From Quercus robur (lineage: Eukaryota > Streptophyta > Magnoliopsida > Fagales > Fagaceae): DNA of 64,000 nt. The stretch spans positions 51,906,354-51,970,353 of the forward strand of contig NC_065536.1 in assembly GCF_932294415.1 (NCBI RefSeq), read 5' to 3'. Positions 35,809 to 47,030 of this stretch are shown piece by piece. Both the position numbers and the translations under genes were made by a program. Below the pieces are notes generated by a model that worked only from the letters and a program-made list of their open reading frames with translations, made no database searches and had not been told where the DNA came from. The stretch's first letter is position 1; each line of letters begins with the position of its first letter.

Positions 35809-37459
35809 TGTTAAACACACTTTGAGAAATTGTTTATGGAAACTATGTTTTCCTAGAAAGCTTTATGTTGTAACTTTAATATATGTGATTATTTGTGAAA
35901 ATGGCATCATATTTGGCAATGCATATGGGAAAATGCATGATTTATTAGCATGGAAAAGATTAGCATCTTTGATTAAATTCTTGAGAATGAATTTTATTTC
36001 TTATTGCATTATTTGCAAAATTAAAGATGCTTTGATATTTGGGAAAATTGGTACAAAATCTTCTTGAAGAAATGAGTTTGAAGGCTTTGAGAACATTGTG
36101 AATATTTTGGATATTTCAAAAGATTTTGTGAAACTACTTTAAATTGAACTGTGTTTTGATTTCATGTAAACTGTGAGCTTTTTATGTTTTTACCCTTGGG
36201 CTGTGACATGTGATTACCCAGCTAGATACTATAGTCTGTGTGAACTTGGTATCTTAGCACTCGTCTTTGTAATGGTTATTAGTTCTGGCTTTGTGTCAAC
36301 AGAATAGTTCCAGCTTTGTGTCAGCAATGAGTTTTGGCTTTGTGTCGACGATTGTCATGTGGCCTTGGGTTAGATTTTCTGGTTTGGAATGATGTTGTTA
36401 TTGCTCACAGTGTACATAGTTTTATGTTGAGATATTTTGAGGAATATATAGTATGTAATTTCATGAGAACATCTTGAGAAGCTTTGTGCTGTGTCAATTT
36501 ATTCATTCTTGTCATACTTTTTTTGGAAATAGTTTTGTAGAAACTATTTGGAAATTCCCAAATTAAAAACATGATTTGTAAATAGTTACCATCATGAAAC
36601 TTGCATTTCCCCCACCCCTATTAATTATGCTACTTACTAGGTTCTGTCTCATTCCAACATTTTACAAACTTTTTCAGAGTAGGCAACTATCGTTTTGTGA
36701 CAGCTTTTTGGTGGCTAGCAGTAGTTAGACTAATTGTTGATGGAGGTTGACTTTTGTGATGGAGAGAATTGTTAATGTATAACTTAGAGTAGGCTTGACC
36801 CAATTCTTTTGTATTAAATAGTGGTTATGCCTTTATTTCCACTAATGGGACAAGTTGATGATATGTAATTATTTTTTCAGACCTCCATTCTTTTGTGACC
36901 AATGGTCATTGTATTTATTGCATAGAGCTCTGACTTACTTCGGGATTGAATTGTCAAAGGGAACAAAATCTATAGGTACCTTTGAGATGTTTTTCTCATA
37001 CTTTGGACCTTTTTGGGTTTGGGGCATGGCATTAGCCATACAAGTAACCACCTTCAACTATGGGAGGATGGTGATGAGATGCAGAAACATTAAGTAGCAG
37101 AACACGTCTACCTCTAGAAAACAAGAAACAAAACATGTTTGCTCCTGAAAATAACCTCGAATCGACAAGGGTTCCTTGAATCCACAAAGGTCCTTGAATC
37201 CACAACAAAAAAGGATCTGGAATCCACTAGAGAATAGAGAGACAAAAGTCTGAATTTTATTGATTGCATAATTGTTCAAAAACGTATACAGACTTCGGGG
37301 CCTATTTAAGGGCTCCATAAAACTTAACAAACAAGAAAATATATTCTAAAATAACTCCTAATTAATACCAAACCATAATAGGAACCAAATTTGACCTAAA
37401 AAGCATTAAATGCGCCTAAAAACAATGAAATAATAACCCTAAACCTAAAATAACGAAAA

Positions 37460-38163
37460 TTACAAATTAAATACCAAAATTAATAAATTACAATAATTAA
37501 ATTGTAGATTCTGTCCTACATCAAACTCCTCCACTTGAAACAAACTCGTCCTTGAGTTCATTTTTGAAATCTGAAATCTTCCATGCCAAGAGAACAAATA
37601 CTTTGAATACTTCATCTTCCTCATCTTCTTGCCAAACTTGAAAGTCACCAATTGAGCAACTTGAACTTCTTGTCCCTTGATTTTTATGCAATTGACAATA
37701 TTCACAAAATAAGAGTCAATAATCAAATCAAATCTTTCCACCTCAATAAAATCAATAAACTTTGTTTCGGTGTCTCCCACCAAAATAATAGGAGCTTGAA
37801 CGTTGTAATCATCTAACTTGACTTCATTGAGATCGTTGACAACTTCCTCTATAATTTCTACTTTAATGGTTTCTACTATCTTGACCTCAAGATTTTTCTT
37901 TATAATAGAGTCTTTATTAATCTCCTCCACACAAGGCCTTCATCAATTTCCTCAGAAATCTCTATATTTTCTTCTTTGACTTCTATATATTCTTCAAGAA
38001 CAATATTTTCTTCAACATGCAATTCTTCCTTTAATGGTGGAATATTTGGCTCTTCAAAATAATTCAAGTATGAACTTCTTGGCCAATAATAATCTTGTAT
38101 TGTATATGACAAGATTTCTTCACAATCCAAAGGATAAAATTTGATAGCAAGCATCTTTTTCAT
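37460..38163 (-). pseudogene. Acidic gag-spacer frames in insertion 2
   Basis: Two overlapping minus-strand frames (37900-38163 and 37460-37930) rich in Glu, Val and Ile (for example EELHVEENIVLEEYIEVKEE). They read like the linker between gag and protease of gypsy elements, as also suggested by W-x-x-R-P-F-like text after the gag piece. No protease or RT is present. Confidence 0.45.
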
Positions 38164-38265
38164 CCTTGGCCATGAACGAATTTTGTCTTTACCTTGTTGG
38201 ATTCTATTAGATTGTGTTCATTCCCACCAATTTAAGGCATACTTACTAAGTTTATACAAAGCAAG

Positions 38266-38475
38266 TCAAACTTCTTTCTCATAACAAATATTCTCATAGT
38301 CAAATAAATCCTCTAGATCAAGTAACCAATCAAGAAAATCTTCTTTTAAAAAATAACCATTAAAACTTGCAATTATTCTATAAGGCCTACATGAAATTTG
38401 CTTACCAATAGGTTGCCTGTGAGTTATGTCTCTGCTGCAATTATCCCTATTGTTTCTATTCTTCAACGACACCAT
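38266..38475 (-). pseudogene. Gypsy-like gag fragment in insertion 2
   Basis: The frame reads FNGYFLKEDFLDWLLDLEDL followed by FDYENICYEKEV. This resembles the start of Ty3/gypsy gag domains (F-x-G ... F-L-D-W-L ... E-x-x-F-x-Y ... K-V). It breaks off after about 40 residues. Confidence 0.6.
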
Positions 38476-39735
38476 CCTAGCATAGATATTTGTGAGTGCT
38501 TGTTGTACGTCACGTAATACTTGCTAAATTGGTCGTTGTTGTGGTGGTGGTTATCATCTTGCCGGTTAGCAATTAGACTAAGGTAAGTCAAGGCTCTAAT
38601 ACCAACTAATATCGTGGAAGCTTGAAGAAGCAAAACACGTGTACCTCTAGAAAACAAAAAACAAAACATGTTTGCTACTAAAAATAACCTCAAATCTACA
38701 AGAGTTCCTTGAATCTACAAGAAGAAAGGATCTGGAATCCACCAGAAAATAGAAAGACAAAAGTCTGAATTTTATTTATTGAGTAATTGTTCAAAAACGT
38801 ATACAGACTTAGGGGCCTATTTAAAAGTTCCGTAAAAGTTGACAGACAAGAAAATATATTCTAAAATGACTCCTAATTAATATCAAATTATAACAAGAAT
38901 CAAATTTGATCTAAAAAGTATTAAATGCACCTAAAAACAATGAAATAATAACACTAAACCTAAAAATAACAAAAATTACAAATTAAATACCAAAATTAAT
39001 AAATTACAATAATTAAATTGTAGATTCTGTCCTACATCAGATGGTGATTGGTTTGATCTTTAATCACAAGTGGGTTTCTTCTTCTTTCTCAACAGTTGGG
39101 CTGCTATTGCTCGTGGAATTAGTGATATACAGATACCACAATTCGAATTTGCCACATTATTCCCACCTAAAACTTTACCTATATTTGATCCAACAAATGG
39201 AAAGCACAAAATTGTGATAAAGAGATTTGCCTTTGATGCAACTTCTATAGTCGCTCTTCGAGCCAAATACAGCACAGACAACAACAACATTGCAAACCCA
39301 CGTCCCTCTTGTGTGGAGGCGTTATCAGCTTTCATACGGAGTCGCTACCTTGCTGCAACACAACCAGAACAAGACCCCAATAAGATTTACGCAGTGTTTC
39401 ATGCAGCGAACCTACGTAAAAGGTTGGATCCTCCACTATCAGAGCAATATTTTGGAAACATGAGCTTGTCCACAGCCTCTGTAGTCTCATGGAACAATGA
39501 GATAGGGTTAGACGGTACTATCATTCGAGAAAGAACCATGTGAAAGAATTCCAAGAGAATGGTGGGCAGATGAAGTTTTTAAAAGAGAACATGGAGAAAT
39601 TGAAAAAAGGAGAGGGAGTCACCTTGGCCTCACTAGTCTGTGTAGGTTTCCTATATATGAAGCGGATTTTGGGTGGGGAAAGCCTGTATGGCACTACAAC
39701 AAAGCTGGTTTTTTACAAGGTTCTAAACCCTTAAA

Positions 39736-40684
39736 AAAGAAGTATTAAAAGCCCTCAAAAAAGATTATTTTCAGGGTCTAGATGACCCTCGATAACCTTT
39801 GAAACAAATTTCCACAAAACAGAAATTTGGATGACCTATGTGATCCTTGAAGCAGAAATTTTGACGCCTACATGACTCTTGAAACAAATCTTTTATCTTT
39901 ACGAAGGATTGACAACCTTCGAAAAATTCAAAAATAAATAAAGCTACTGTAACTTTTTTTTTTAGGGTCTCCTGGCTCTCAAAATAAGGTTTTTCTCTTC
40001 TTTTTTTTTTTTAAAAAAAAAACCCACAGCCATGCACATGTACTTCAAAAAACCACATATTATGAAATTTATATTTGATCAAAACACAATTCAATTAGCT
40101 TTTCAAATCACTAAATTCTTCATTTTTTACTAGAGAATTTTGAAACTAATAAACATAAAAAAAAAAATATATATATTATGGTCCTAGAAGTAAGGTTGTT
40201 CCATTGAGTGGGTGTAATTTTGTTGAATTTTTGGTTTTAGTGTTAAAATATTGACTAGAGGATATTGATAACATGATTTTATATGCAGATTACTTATCAA
40301 ATCAGCCTTAAAGTGATTTTAACATTAGAGTTTCATTCAAATAACTTCGAATGGCTCTACTCAAAAATCTTATTACAAAATTTTTTGCTTGATCTATTTC
40401 TTATTCCTTTCTTGCATGCTTTCGTGGCAGAATAATTGCTAATCTTGATAAGTTTGTGTATGTAATGTGTGATCTTATTAATAGTTAAATATATAAGGGG
40501 AAATATATATCTGAACTTCTTTTTATAATATTTGCTGAAAACAATTAATGGTAGAGCATTTTAGTTTAAGTTTCATTTTAGAAAACATTATTGGCGTTGC
40601 ATTTTTTTTGTTTGACTATCCCTAATATATTTGTGCTTATATTTAAGTGAGATGTTTACTTGATAAATAAAAGTTGACCAATGA

Positions 40685-40718
<34 letters not shown>

Positions 40719-41647
40719 CTGAGATAGAAATCTTACGCTAGCCAAATCTAAATGAATGTGTGTAAAGCTTTTTTCTAGTTACTTGAACACTGACTCTTGC
40801 TTCCCCCATTCAACAAAAACTTGTATTTGTGGGTTACCTTCACACCAAAGGAGTGTTTTGGCACCAATGATATTTTAGTATATACGTTAGGGTTTTTTTT
40901 TTTTTTTTTTTGTGCAAATAATAAATGCATGAGAGTGGAACCAAATGTTACACAAGCAAAGCCTTCTATTTCATGCTGCACTATACTGATTTGGGACTGA
41001 CACATGGTAAATTCTAGAAACTTAATGTCTGTTTAGGAACAACTTATTTAGCTTTTTTCTGAAATGGAAAAAGTAAGAAAATTCGGGAAACAAAATGAGA
41101 TTTTAAAAAGTAGTACATAAAAACTAAAAACTAAAAAAATTGAAATTTAAAAGTTTCACACTTGAGATAATTATAGATATTTTTCATACATGAAGGGTAT
41201 CTAAAGAGTGTAATTCTATTTTGAATTTTTCAAAATAAATAATTATTGAGTTATGTAATGTTGCATAAATTAATCCTGGGTGTAACTTAAATCTCACCTC
41301 ATAAATTTCACACTGATTGGATATTATTTATTCTCGAATCCATAAAATCATTTTTTGCATATAATTTTACAATTAAAAATATTTGAAATTAATTTTTTTT
41401 TTTTTTTTTATGATGAAATAGTTATTGATCTCTGATCATCTTAATATTTGTATGTACGAAGAGTATAACAAAACAATGTAATTCAAAAGTTGTTTTGTAG
41501 AAATATTCCTAAAAAAAAGAAAAGGAATGATGTAACATTAATGTCATAATAAATTAGATCAAATGTAACTTGAATTTATCATTCTTACATAAAGTAAGTC
41601 ATTGATCAGAAGAATGCAAAATATCTTTACATGTAGGGCTTTCTGTT
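39736..41647. other. AT-rich intergenic DNA
   Basis: No gene recognised. The stretch 40185-40380 is similar to 60775-60980, for example ATTGATAACATGATTT and AAAGTGATTTTAACATTAGA. A (TA)n run lies at 40689-40714. Confidence 0.5.
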
Positions 41648-41902
41648 AAATTGTAAAGTACACCTTTAAAGTTAAAGATTATTTAGATTTTACACTCTCA
41701 AATTTGAAAAATTAGATTTTACACCTTGAAGATTGTATCTCTTAGCAAAAGTAACCCTTCAATTACACATTAGACACTAGCATGTCACTTGATGGCCATG
41801 TAGATGAGTCCACTAACAGAGGGATTGGCTTTGCTTATAGAGGCAAACTTCAAGGTGTAAAATCCAAATTATGCCAAACTTTAGGAGTGTATTTTGCAAT
41901 TT
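41648..41902. mobile_element. MITE-like element with long inverted ends
   Basis: The left end AAATTGTAAAGTACACC and the reverse complement of the right end AAATTGCAAAATACACTCC match. The similarity continues inward, with GATTTTACAC on both arms. Length is about 255 bp and it is non-coding. I could not find a convincing target duplication, so the superfamily is left open (Mutator-type MITEs look similar). Confidence 0.6.
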
Positions 41903-42307
41903 ATCCAAAGTATTTTGCCTACATAGTATGTTCATGGATGCTATTTTAATCATTTACTATTTGAATGATATATAAAAAATTTAGGGTCAATATTAGGACC
42001 AACTCAACACATTTGGAGCCCGATGGTGATACTTCAAATGGGTCATTTATATTTATATATCATTTAAATAATATTTATTTGTAATAGTTTTTTAATTAAA
42101 CTTTGTTGTGAAATTGTTGTAAAAATACTATGAATATAGCATTTCTTATTAAAATGGAAAAGAATGAAGGAAAGAAGAAAATTATCTTATTTCACACAAG
42201 GGAAACTAATTTAAACACATGAAAGATTAAAAACATATTTTGCAAACTAACCAAACTTTTGACCTTATATTGGCTAAAACCATGACTATCTATCCTAGAC
42301 AGACAGC

Positions 42308-43609
42308 CTATAACGCAGAATTTTTTACTAATGAAACATACTCCATGACCTCCTTGTCCCCTTCAAATTTAGCCATGTCTTCCTCCATCAAATTAATCCA
42401 TGCCTCTATTCCATCTCCTGATTTGGTGTCAAAGAAAGTAACTAGATTTTGGTACAACATTTTTGTAGAACCTCCCCAAATAGGCTTCCCCCACCCGAAA
42501 TCCGCTTCATATATAGGAAACCTGCACAAGCTGGTGAAGGCAAACGCAACCACCTCTCCTTTGTTTGCTTTTTCAGTGACCTCTGCCATAAAATTCAAGT
42601 GTCCGTCACTTTCCAGGAGTTTTTTGACATAATCTAGGTCGACTTTCTTTATCGAGTCTCTCATTGGGAGAATAATGCTGGAAAACCCATCATCCTCAGT
42701 TTCATTAGGGACTACAAACACTGTGGATTGGCTAATATTTCCAAAACAATTTTCTGGAAGTGGTGGATCCAACCTCGTACGCATGTTCACTGTTTGAAAC
42801 ACCGGGTAGAGCTTACTGGTGTCTTTTTCAGGTTGAGTAGCAGCAATGAAACGACTGTGTATGAAAGCCGATAAGGCTTCGACACGTGTAGGACGTGGGT
42901 ATTCAATTTCTGTGTTGCTGCTAGTGTATTTGTCTCTAATAGCAGCTATAGCAGAAGTATCAAACACAAATCTCTTTATCACTAGCTTTTCTTTTATCAT
43001 CCCCATATTTTGATTGAAGCCAGAGATAGTTACTGGTGGGAAGAGCTTAGCTGCTGCATCGAACTGAGGAGACACTATGATGCTACCACCACGAGCAACA
43101 GCAGCCCAGTTGTTGATAAACAAGAAGAATGATGAAGCATCTCCTATGACGTGATATAATTCTAGGCCAATCACGATCCCTCCACAATTGAAGGAGGTAA
43201 CTTGTACAGCTGCAAGTACATCTTTTATATTGTCCAATTCATATGGTAGGAATTTGTTGTGCTCACCAGGGTTTGGATTCTCAAGAAACTCAGAAAGGTT
43301 GCATTTGGCCACTGCTTCGACGTAGTGTATGCCTTCATCGTTGCATTCGATATAAAAATTGTCCTTAATCCGTCCAGCTAGCGGGTAGAAATGTGTTAAG
43401 GCCTCGGATAAGGATTTCTTAATCCTTTCAATTTGTTCAAGACTGTTGAGATTAGAATTGGTGTCTTTGGGATAGAATAGAACCCAAGGCATGTAAAATT
43501 GAGGTGAAACTTGATCAAGAAAGGAGAGTTGGTAATTGCGGAGGTGATCAGGTGTAGGAGACGAAGGTTTGATGGTCTCCTTGGAGACAACTTCGACTTC
43601 AATGGTCAT
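42308..43609 (-). CDS. BAHD acyltransferase, vinorine-synthase-like, intact
   Basis: A single uninterrupted frame of 433 aa, the usual BAHD length. The start MTIEVEVVSKETIKPSSPTP was chosen because it matches the N-termini of the two other copies; an upstream in-frame ATG would add 9 residues. The catalytic HxxxD is HVIGD (residues 153-157), the structural DFGWG is at 370-374, and FYPLAGR is at 74-80. The NCGG stretch (141-144) is also typical. Known: clade-III BAHD enzymes move an acyl group from acyl-CoA to a hydroxyl (vinorine synthase, stemmadenine acetyltransferase and others) in the cytosol. Substrate cannot be read from sequence. No intron is needed. This is the only apparently functional member in the window. 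Confidence 0.93.
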   Translation of the reverse strand: MTIEVEVVSKETIKPSSPTPDHLRNYQLSFLDQVSPQFYMPWVLFYPKDTNSNLNSLEQIERIKKSLSEALTHFYPLAGRIKDNFYIECNDEGIHYVEAVAKCNLSEFLENPNPGEHNKFLPYELDNIKDVLAAVQVTSFNCGGIVIGLELYHVIGDASSFFLFINNWAAVARGGSIIVSPQFDAAAKLFPPVTISGFNQNMGMIKEKLVIKRFVFDTSAIAAIRDKYTSSNTEIEYPRPTRVEALSAFIHSRFIAATQPEKDTSKLYPVFQTVNMRTRLDPPLPENCFGNISQSTVFVVPNETEDDGFSSIILPMRDSIKKVDLDYVKKLLESDGHLNFMAEVTEKANKGEVVAFAFTSLCRFPIYEADFGWGKPIWGGSTKMLYQNLVTFFDTKSGDGIEAWINLMEEDMAKFEGDKEVMEYVSLVKNSAL

Positions 43610-43670
43610 GGTTATGTATTCAGTAAGTGAATACAAGATTGATGGAAAACAACCATGCTTATAAGAGCAA

Positions 43671-43678
43671 TATATATA
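43671..43678 (-). promoter_or_regulatory. TATA box of intact BAHD gene
   Basis: TATATATA, 62 bp upstream of the chosen start codon on the minus strand, a normal distance for a plant gene with a short leader. Confidence 0.65.
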
Positions 43679-43689
43679 GAGTTAAGAGA

Positions 43690-44321
43690 GTTTGTTCATA
43701 AAGTCAATGAGTTCAAGGAATGAATGATACAATGTTGCACAATGTAATTATTCATCTTATGAAATACAACATGTATCCATGTGAACACTTCCCATGTGCG
43801 AATCGCGGGTTGTATTAACTCATGTATAGCTGTGGTTGCGGACATTGCCAAATTCAACGTTGTTTAATTTTTTTTTTCTTACTTGTTAAAATGATTAATG
43901 ATTATATATAATTACTTATGAAGCGCGAGTGCAATTGAAGAAATAAAGAATGAAAATAAAATGGTTAATGGCCTTCGCCTATGGGTCAACAGATTTTTTA
44001 TATTCGCAGTAAGTAGTAGTGGCTGATATATTGTAGTTCAAAAATCTTTTGTATAAGAGTGATTATGAATCTATGACGTACGAGTAACTTAATTATATAA
44101 ATTAAAAATATAAAAAGGAAAGAAATAAAGAAGGCAAAGTGGTACCTCTCACCCCAACTAATTCAACGAGGGATTAATTAGTTGTGACTTGTGAGTTGTG
44201 ACATAACTGTGCTGGCTTTGTGATTTTTTATTCTTTAAAGGTGATAACATTTTAATTTATGATGTTGAATTCATAATCAAAAAATTGGTATGGAATTCCA
44301 GCCAATTGTTGGAAAATTGAT

Positions 44322-44356
<35 letters not shown>

Positions 44357-45384
44357 TATCTACCCCATAAAAATTATCATCTTCGAGGAATGATACATAT
44401 AACACATCAAGTTGTCTATGTGGTATGTTGGATTGTGTGTGTTTAGATTATGAAGGTGTGGTATAAATGTGTTTTGTTTTTCACATTATAATATATTTAA
44501 TTCATTCAGGTTATATATAATTGATTTCAAAATAATTCAATTAAGATTAGTCTTTCTCAACTCTCAAGTGTAAGACCGAGCTTTGTCAAATTCATAACTA
44601 ATATGAATGCATCAGTTTAATGAATATTATGATTTTGTAGAAGTATCATGAATGCTGTGTAGAATTAACGTGTATTAATGGATAAGATTGAAATAATATA
44701 ATTCATGCAATAAGCTGAGGATGTGGTTCCAGCAGCCCAGATGCTTACATCTTTTTGAGAAAAAAGTAGTCATTTTAGGAATTTATTTGAAAATTACTTA
44801 AAACCATGGGACTTCTAACTCACTCTCCACATAAGTTTCCAAAAATGAAAGTTTATAATCTGCACGCTACACAAGCTACGACAAAATTGTACTTATCAAT
44901 GTTACATTATTTGATAAAATCGTTATAGATGCAATTTAATAAATTCATATGCAAACATATATAATTTGATTCGCTGTGAGGGTGCATGGAGAACAATGCA
45001 TCACTGTACATTTTTTTTATTATAGTTTCATGCATCTCTATTATGTTTACACCACCGGTCATGTTAATAGCCAAATGAATTTGTGACTTTGGTGAAATAG
45101 TTACCTACGCGGCCTTGACCTTTTTTCTTAAGCTGCAAATTCTATTATGTTGAAGGCCAACGGTTAAGAGTTGGTGAACCGTGAAAGATTGCAAAAGAAT
45201 GTTTTAAAATTTCGCTGTGTTATTTGTATCACACGAATACAGTAGGATAGTTTTAGATGAATATTCCTACGGAATCTAACTCCATTAAATATAAAATTTA
45301 GGCAAAAATAAAATTATACCTGTTAACTTTCCCCAATTCTTATTAAATCATTCTTGTCATAGCATATTATTATTATTAAAAATG
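43690..45384. other. AT-rich intergenic DNA upstream of BAHD gene
   Basis: No gene recognised. Contains (TA)n-(GT)n at 44321-44356. Confidence 0.5.
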
Positions 45385-45868
45385 AAACTTGCATTTCCCC
45401 CATCCCCATTAATTATGCTACTTACTGAACTCCGTCTCATTCCATTATTTTATAAAATTTTCAAAGTAGGCAATAATCTTTGAGACAACTCTTTGGTGAC
45501 TAACAGTAGTTAGACTAACTACTAATGGAGGTTGAACTTTTGTAATGGAGATATTAGATAATGTAGATCTTAAAACAGGCTTGACTCATACTTTATAGTG
45601 GTTGTGACGTTATTCCCACTGATAGGACAAATTGATGATATGTAATTATTTATTCAGACCTTTTTTCTTTTATGGCTAATGGTCCTTATAATTAATGCTT
45701 AGAGCTCTGACTTACTTTGAGAATATATTCAATGGAATTATTATGATAATTCTTGATGTTGATACTTGATATGATTTATGTGGATTAAATTGTCAAAAAG
45801 GAAAAACCTATAGGTACTTTGAGACGTCTTTCTCATGCTTTGGACCCTTTGGGGTTCGGGGCGTAACA
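45385..45868 (+). repeat. Dispersed repeat R, copy 3, with LTR-like 3' end
   Basis: Matches 36595-37031 from AAACTTGCATTTCCCCCA to the terminus GGTTCGGGGCGTAACA. It joins the broken ORF2 of element D directly. The expected left target copy of TTAAC was not found, so the element is truncated on its left. Confidence 0.7.
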
Positions 45869-46506
45869 TTAACTCTTTGTATTTACAGATTTCCTACCAT
45901 AACATTTATCCTATCTCACATGTTCATACTGTCCCTATAGATAGGTGTGCATTCCTTTATGCTCTTGTTATTGATGATTCTATGTGTTTTCCCTCTATGC
46001 TTATTCAAATCACTGTTGATATCTATAGGAGTACGAGTAAAGCTAAAAAATTGTTCTTTCCTATGTACATATATAGGATTTTGAGGTTTCTAGGGTTGTC
46101 AAATTTTCCTCCCTTATTAGAGTTAGTTCACATCACTGCTCCTATAGGAGCCACCTTTCTTAGATAGCGATAGGCCCAGATGAACAATGCTGAACCAAGC
46201 ACTAGGACTTTAAAGAGATCACGAGGTGAAGCTTCTACTACATCTCCTGCCTCTGGTGCTATGCCTACTGCTAAGGAGACTTTTGTGGATCTAATTGCTG
46301 CTATGGATCCTTCTGGTGGTGCTGATGATGTTGATCCTATTGTTACCCCTCCTTTCTTGCTTCGTGCCACGATGGAGTCTTTCATGACTACTCAAGCAAC
46401 TCATGGAAAGCTTTTGGATGAGTTGTTAACTTAGGTTACTGCCTTAAAAGCTGATTTTGTCGACTATAGGAGTGCGTTTCCGCCTCTTCCACCCTCTAAT
46501 AATTGA
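45869..46506 (+). pseudogene. ORF2 C-terminal fragment (element D)
   Basis: Reads NSLYLQISYHNIYPISHVHT, then CAFLYALVIDDSMCFPS and VHITAPIGATFLR. These match the second half of the 'putative plant transposon protein' domain. One frame runs through to the end but is broken by three TAG codons (46165, 46171 and 46432) where CAG would continue it. After the domain comes a basic/Ser-rich linker (TRTLKRSRGEASTTSP). The acidic tail of element A is absent. Confidence 0.75.
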
Positions 46507-47030
46507 TGTTGTTGTTGCCTTTGGTAATTCGTAACAAAAAGAGGGAGTAGGTTTTAGGGCTTTTTATACTTAAGAGGAGTAGATTTTTTGTACTTAGGAG
46601 GAGTTTCATGTATTTTCTTTGGTTTTGATGTTTATATTTCCTTTTATCTTTATATGTCATAATTTATATTTGTTCAGTGTTTTTGTTCTTGTTTCACAAA
46701 CATTGATGTGGTTATTAATTATGATATTATTGATGATAAGGTTATTCATTATGATATTACTATCTCTCTTTATATGTTTTGTGAATTAAAGATCGGATTT
46801 TTACTTTGATTTTGGTACTATATCTTCCGCACATGTGTTTATGGTTTTGTTTTTAGTGTTTCAGGAATTTACAGATTAATTCTTTCAACAGCTATTGTCT
46901 ATACTAGCAACTAATAGTTAGTAGTTGTGTTAGAATTGTATTAGGGCAATATCTTGTATTTGGGCTAGTATTTAACTTAAGCATTTCATTATGTATGTGT
47001 GTTTTGTCACGGATTGCCAAAGGAGAAGAT

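Larger units (their letters stand above)
33663..37031. mobile_element. LTR-type insertion 1 in BAHD pseudogene
   Basis: Starts TGTAACGTCCCATTTT, ends TTTGGGGCATGGCA, and is flanked by TTAGC at 33658-33662 and 37032-37036. TG...CA ends plus a 5-bp duplication indicate an LTR or a complete non-coding LTR element. Without the nested solo LTR it is about 2.3 kb. The last 430 bp are repeat R copy 2. No coding region is recognised. Confidence 0.85.
37072..39039 (-). mobile_element. Small LTR retrotransposon, insertion 2 in BAHD pseudogene
   Basis: Two LTRs (37072-37523 and 38607-39039) in direct orientation end in TGATG/CATCA, with GATGG at 37067-37071 and 39040-39044. Read on the minus strand, TGGTATTAGAGC (38593-38604), a tRNA-Met type primer site, follows the 5' LTR by two bases, and AAGTGGAGGAGTT precedes the 3' LTR. 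The interior of about 1.1 kb holds only short gag-like frames, so the element is non-autonomous. The LTRs differ at many sites, so the insertion is not recent. Confidence 0.92.
33284..39726 (+). pseudogene. BAHD acyltransferase pseudogene, split by two retrotransposons
   Basis: Three pieces: 33284-33662, 37032-37071 and 39040-39726. They align with the two BAHD genes in this window: MKVDTEIISQQTIKP, FYPLAGRVKV, EFLENPIP, AIQVTTFNYG, NSWAAIARGIS, NPRPSCVEALSAFIRSR, RLDPPLSEQYFGNMS and, in another frame, DFGWG (39665-39679). Lesions seen: frameshift near 33410; insertions at 33663 and 37072; a small deletion after NHK (about 39065) that removes the aspartate of HxxxD; frameshifts near 39540, 39640 and 39685; C-terminus absent. 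A TATA-like ACTATATATG lies about 110 bp upstream of the ATG. The family transfers acyl groups from acyl-CoA to alcohols or amines, but this copy cannot. Confidence 0.92.

Noticed and set aside
42240..42637. Plus-strand frames of 62-130 aa opposite the intact BAHD gene
   Set aside because: Antisense shadows of the real coding frame.
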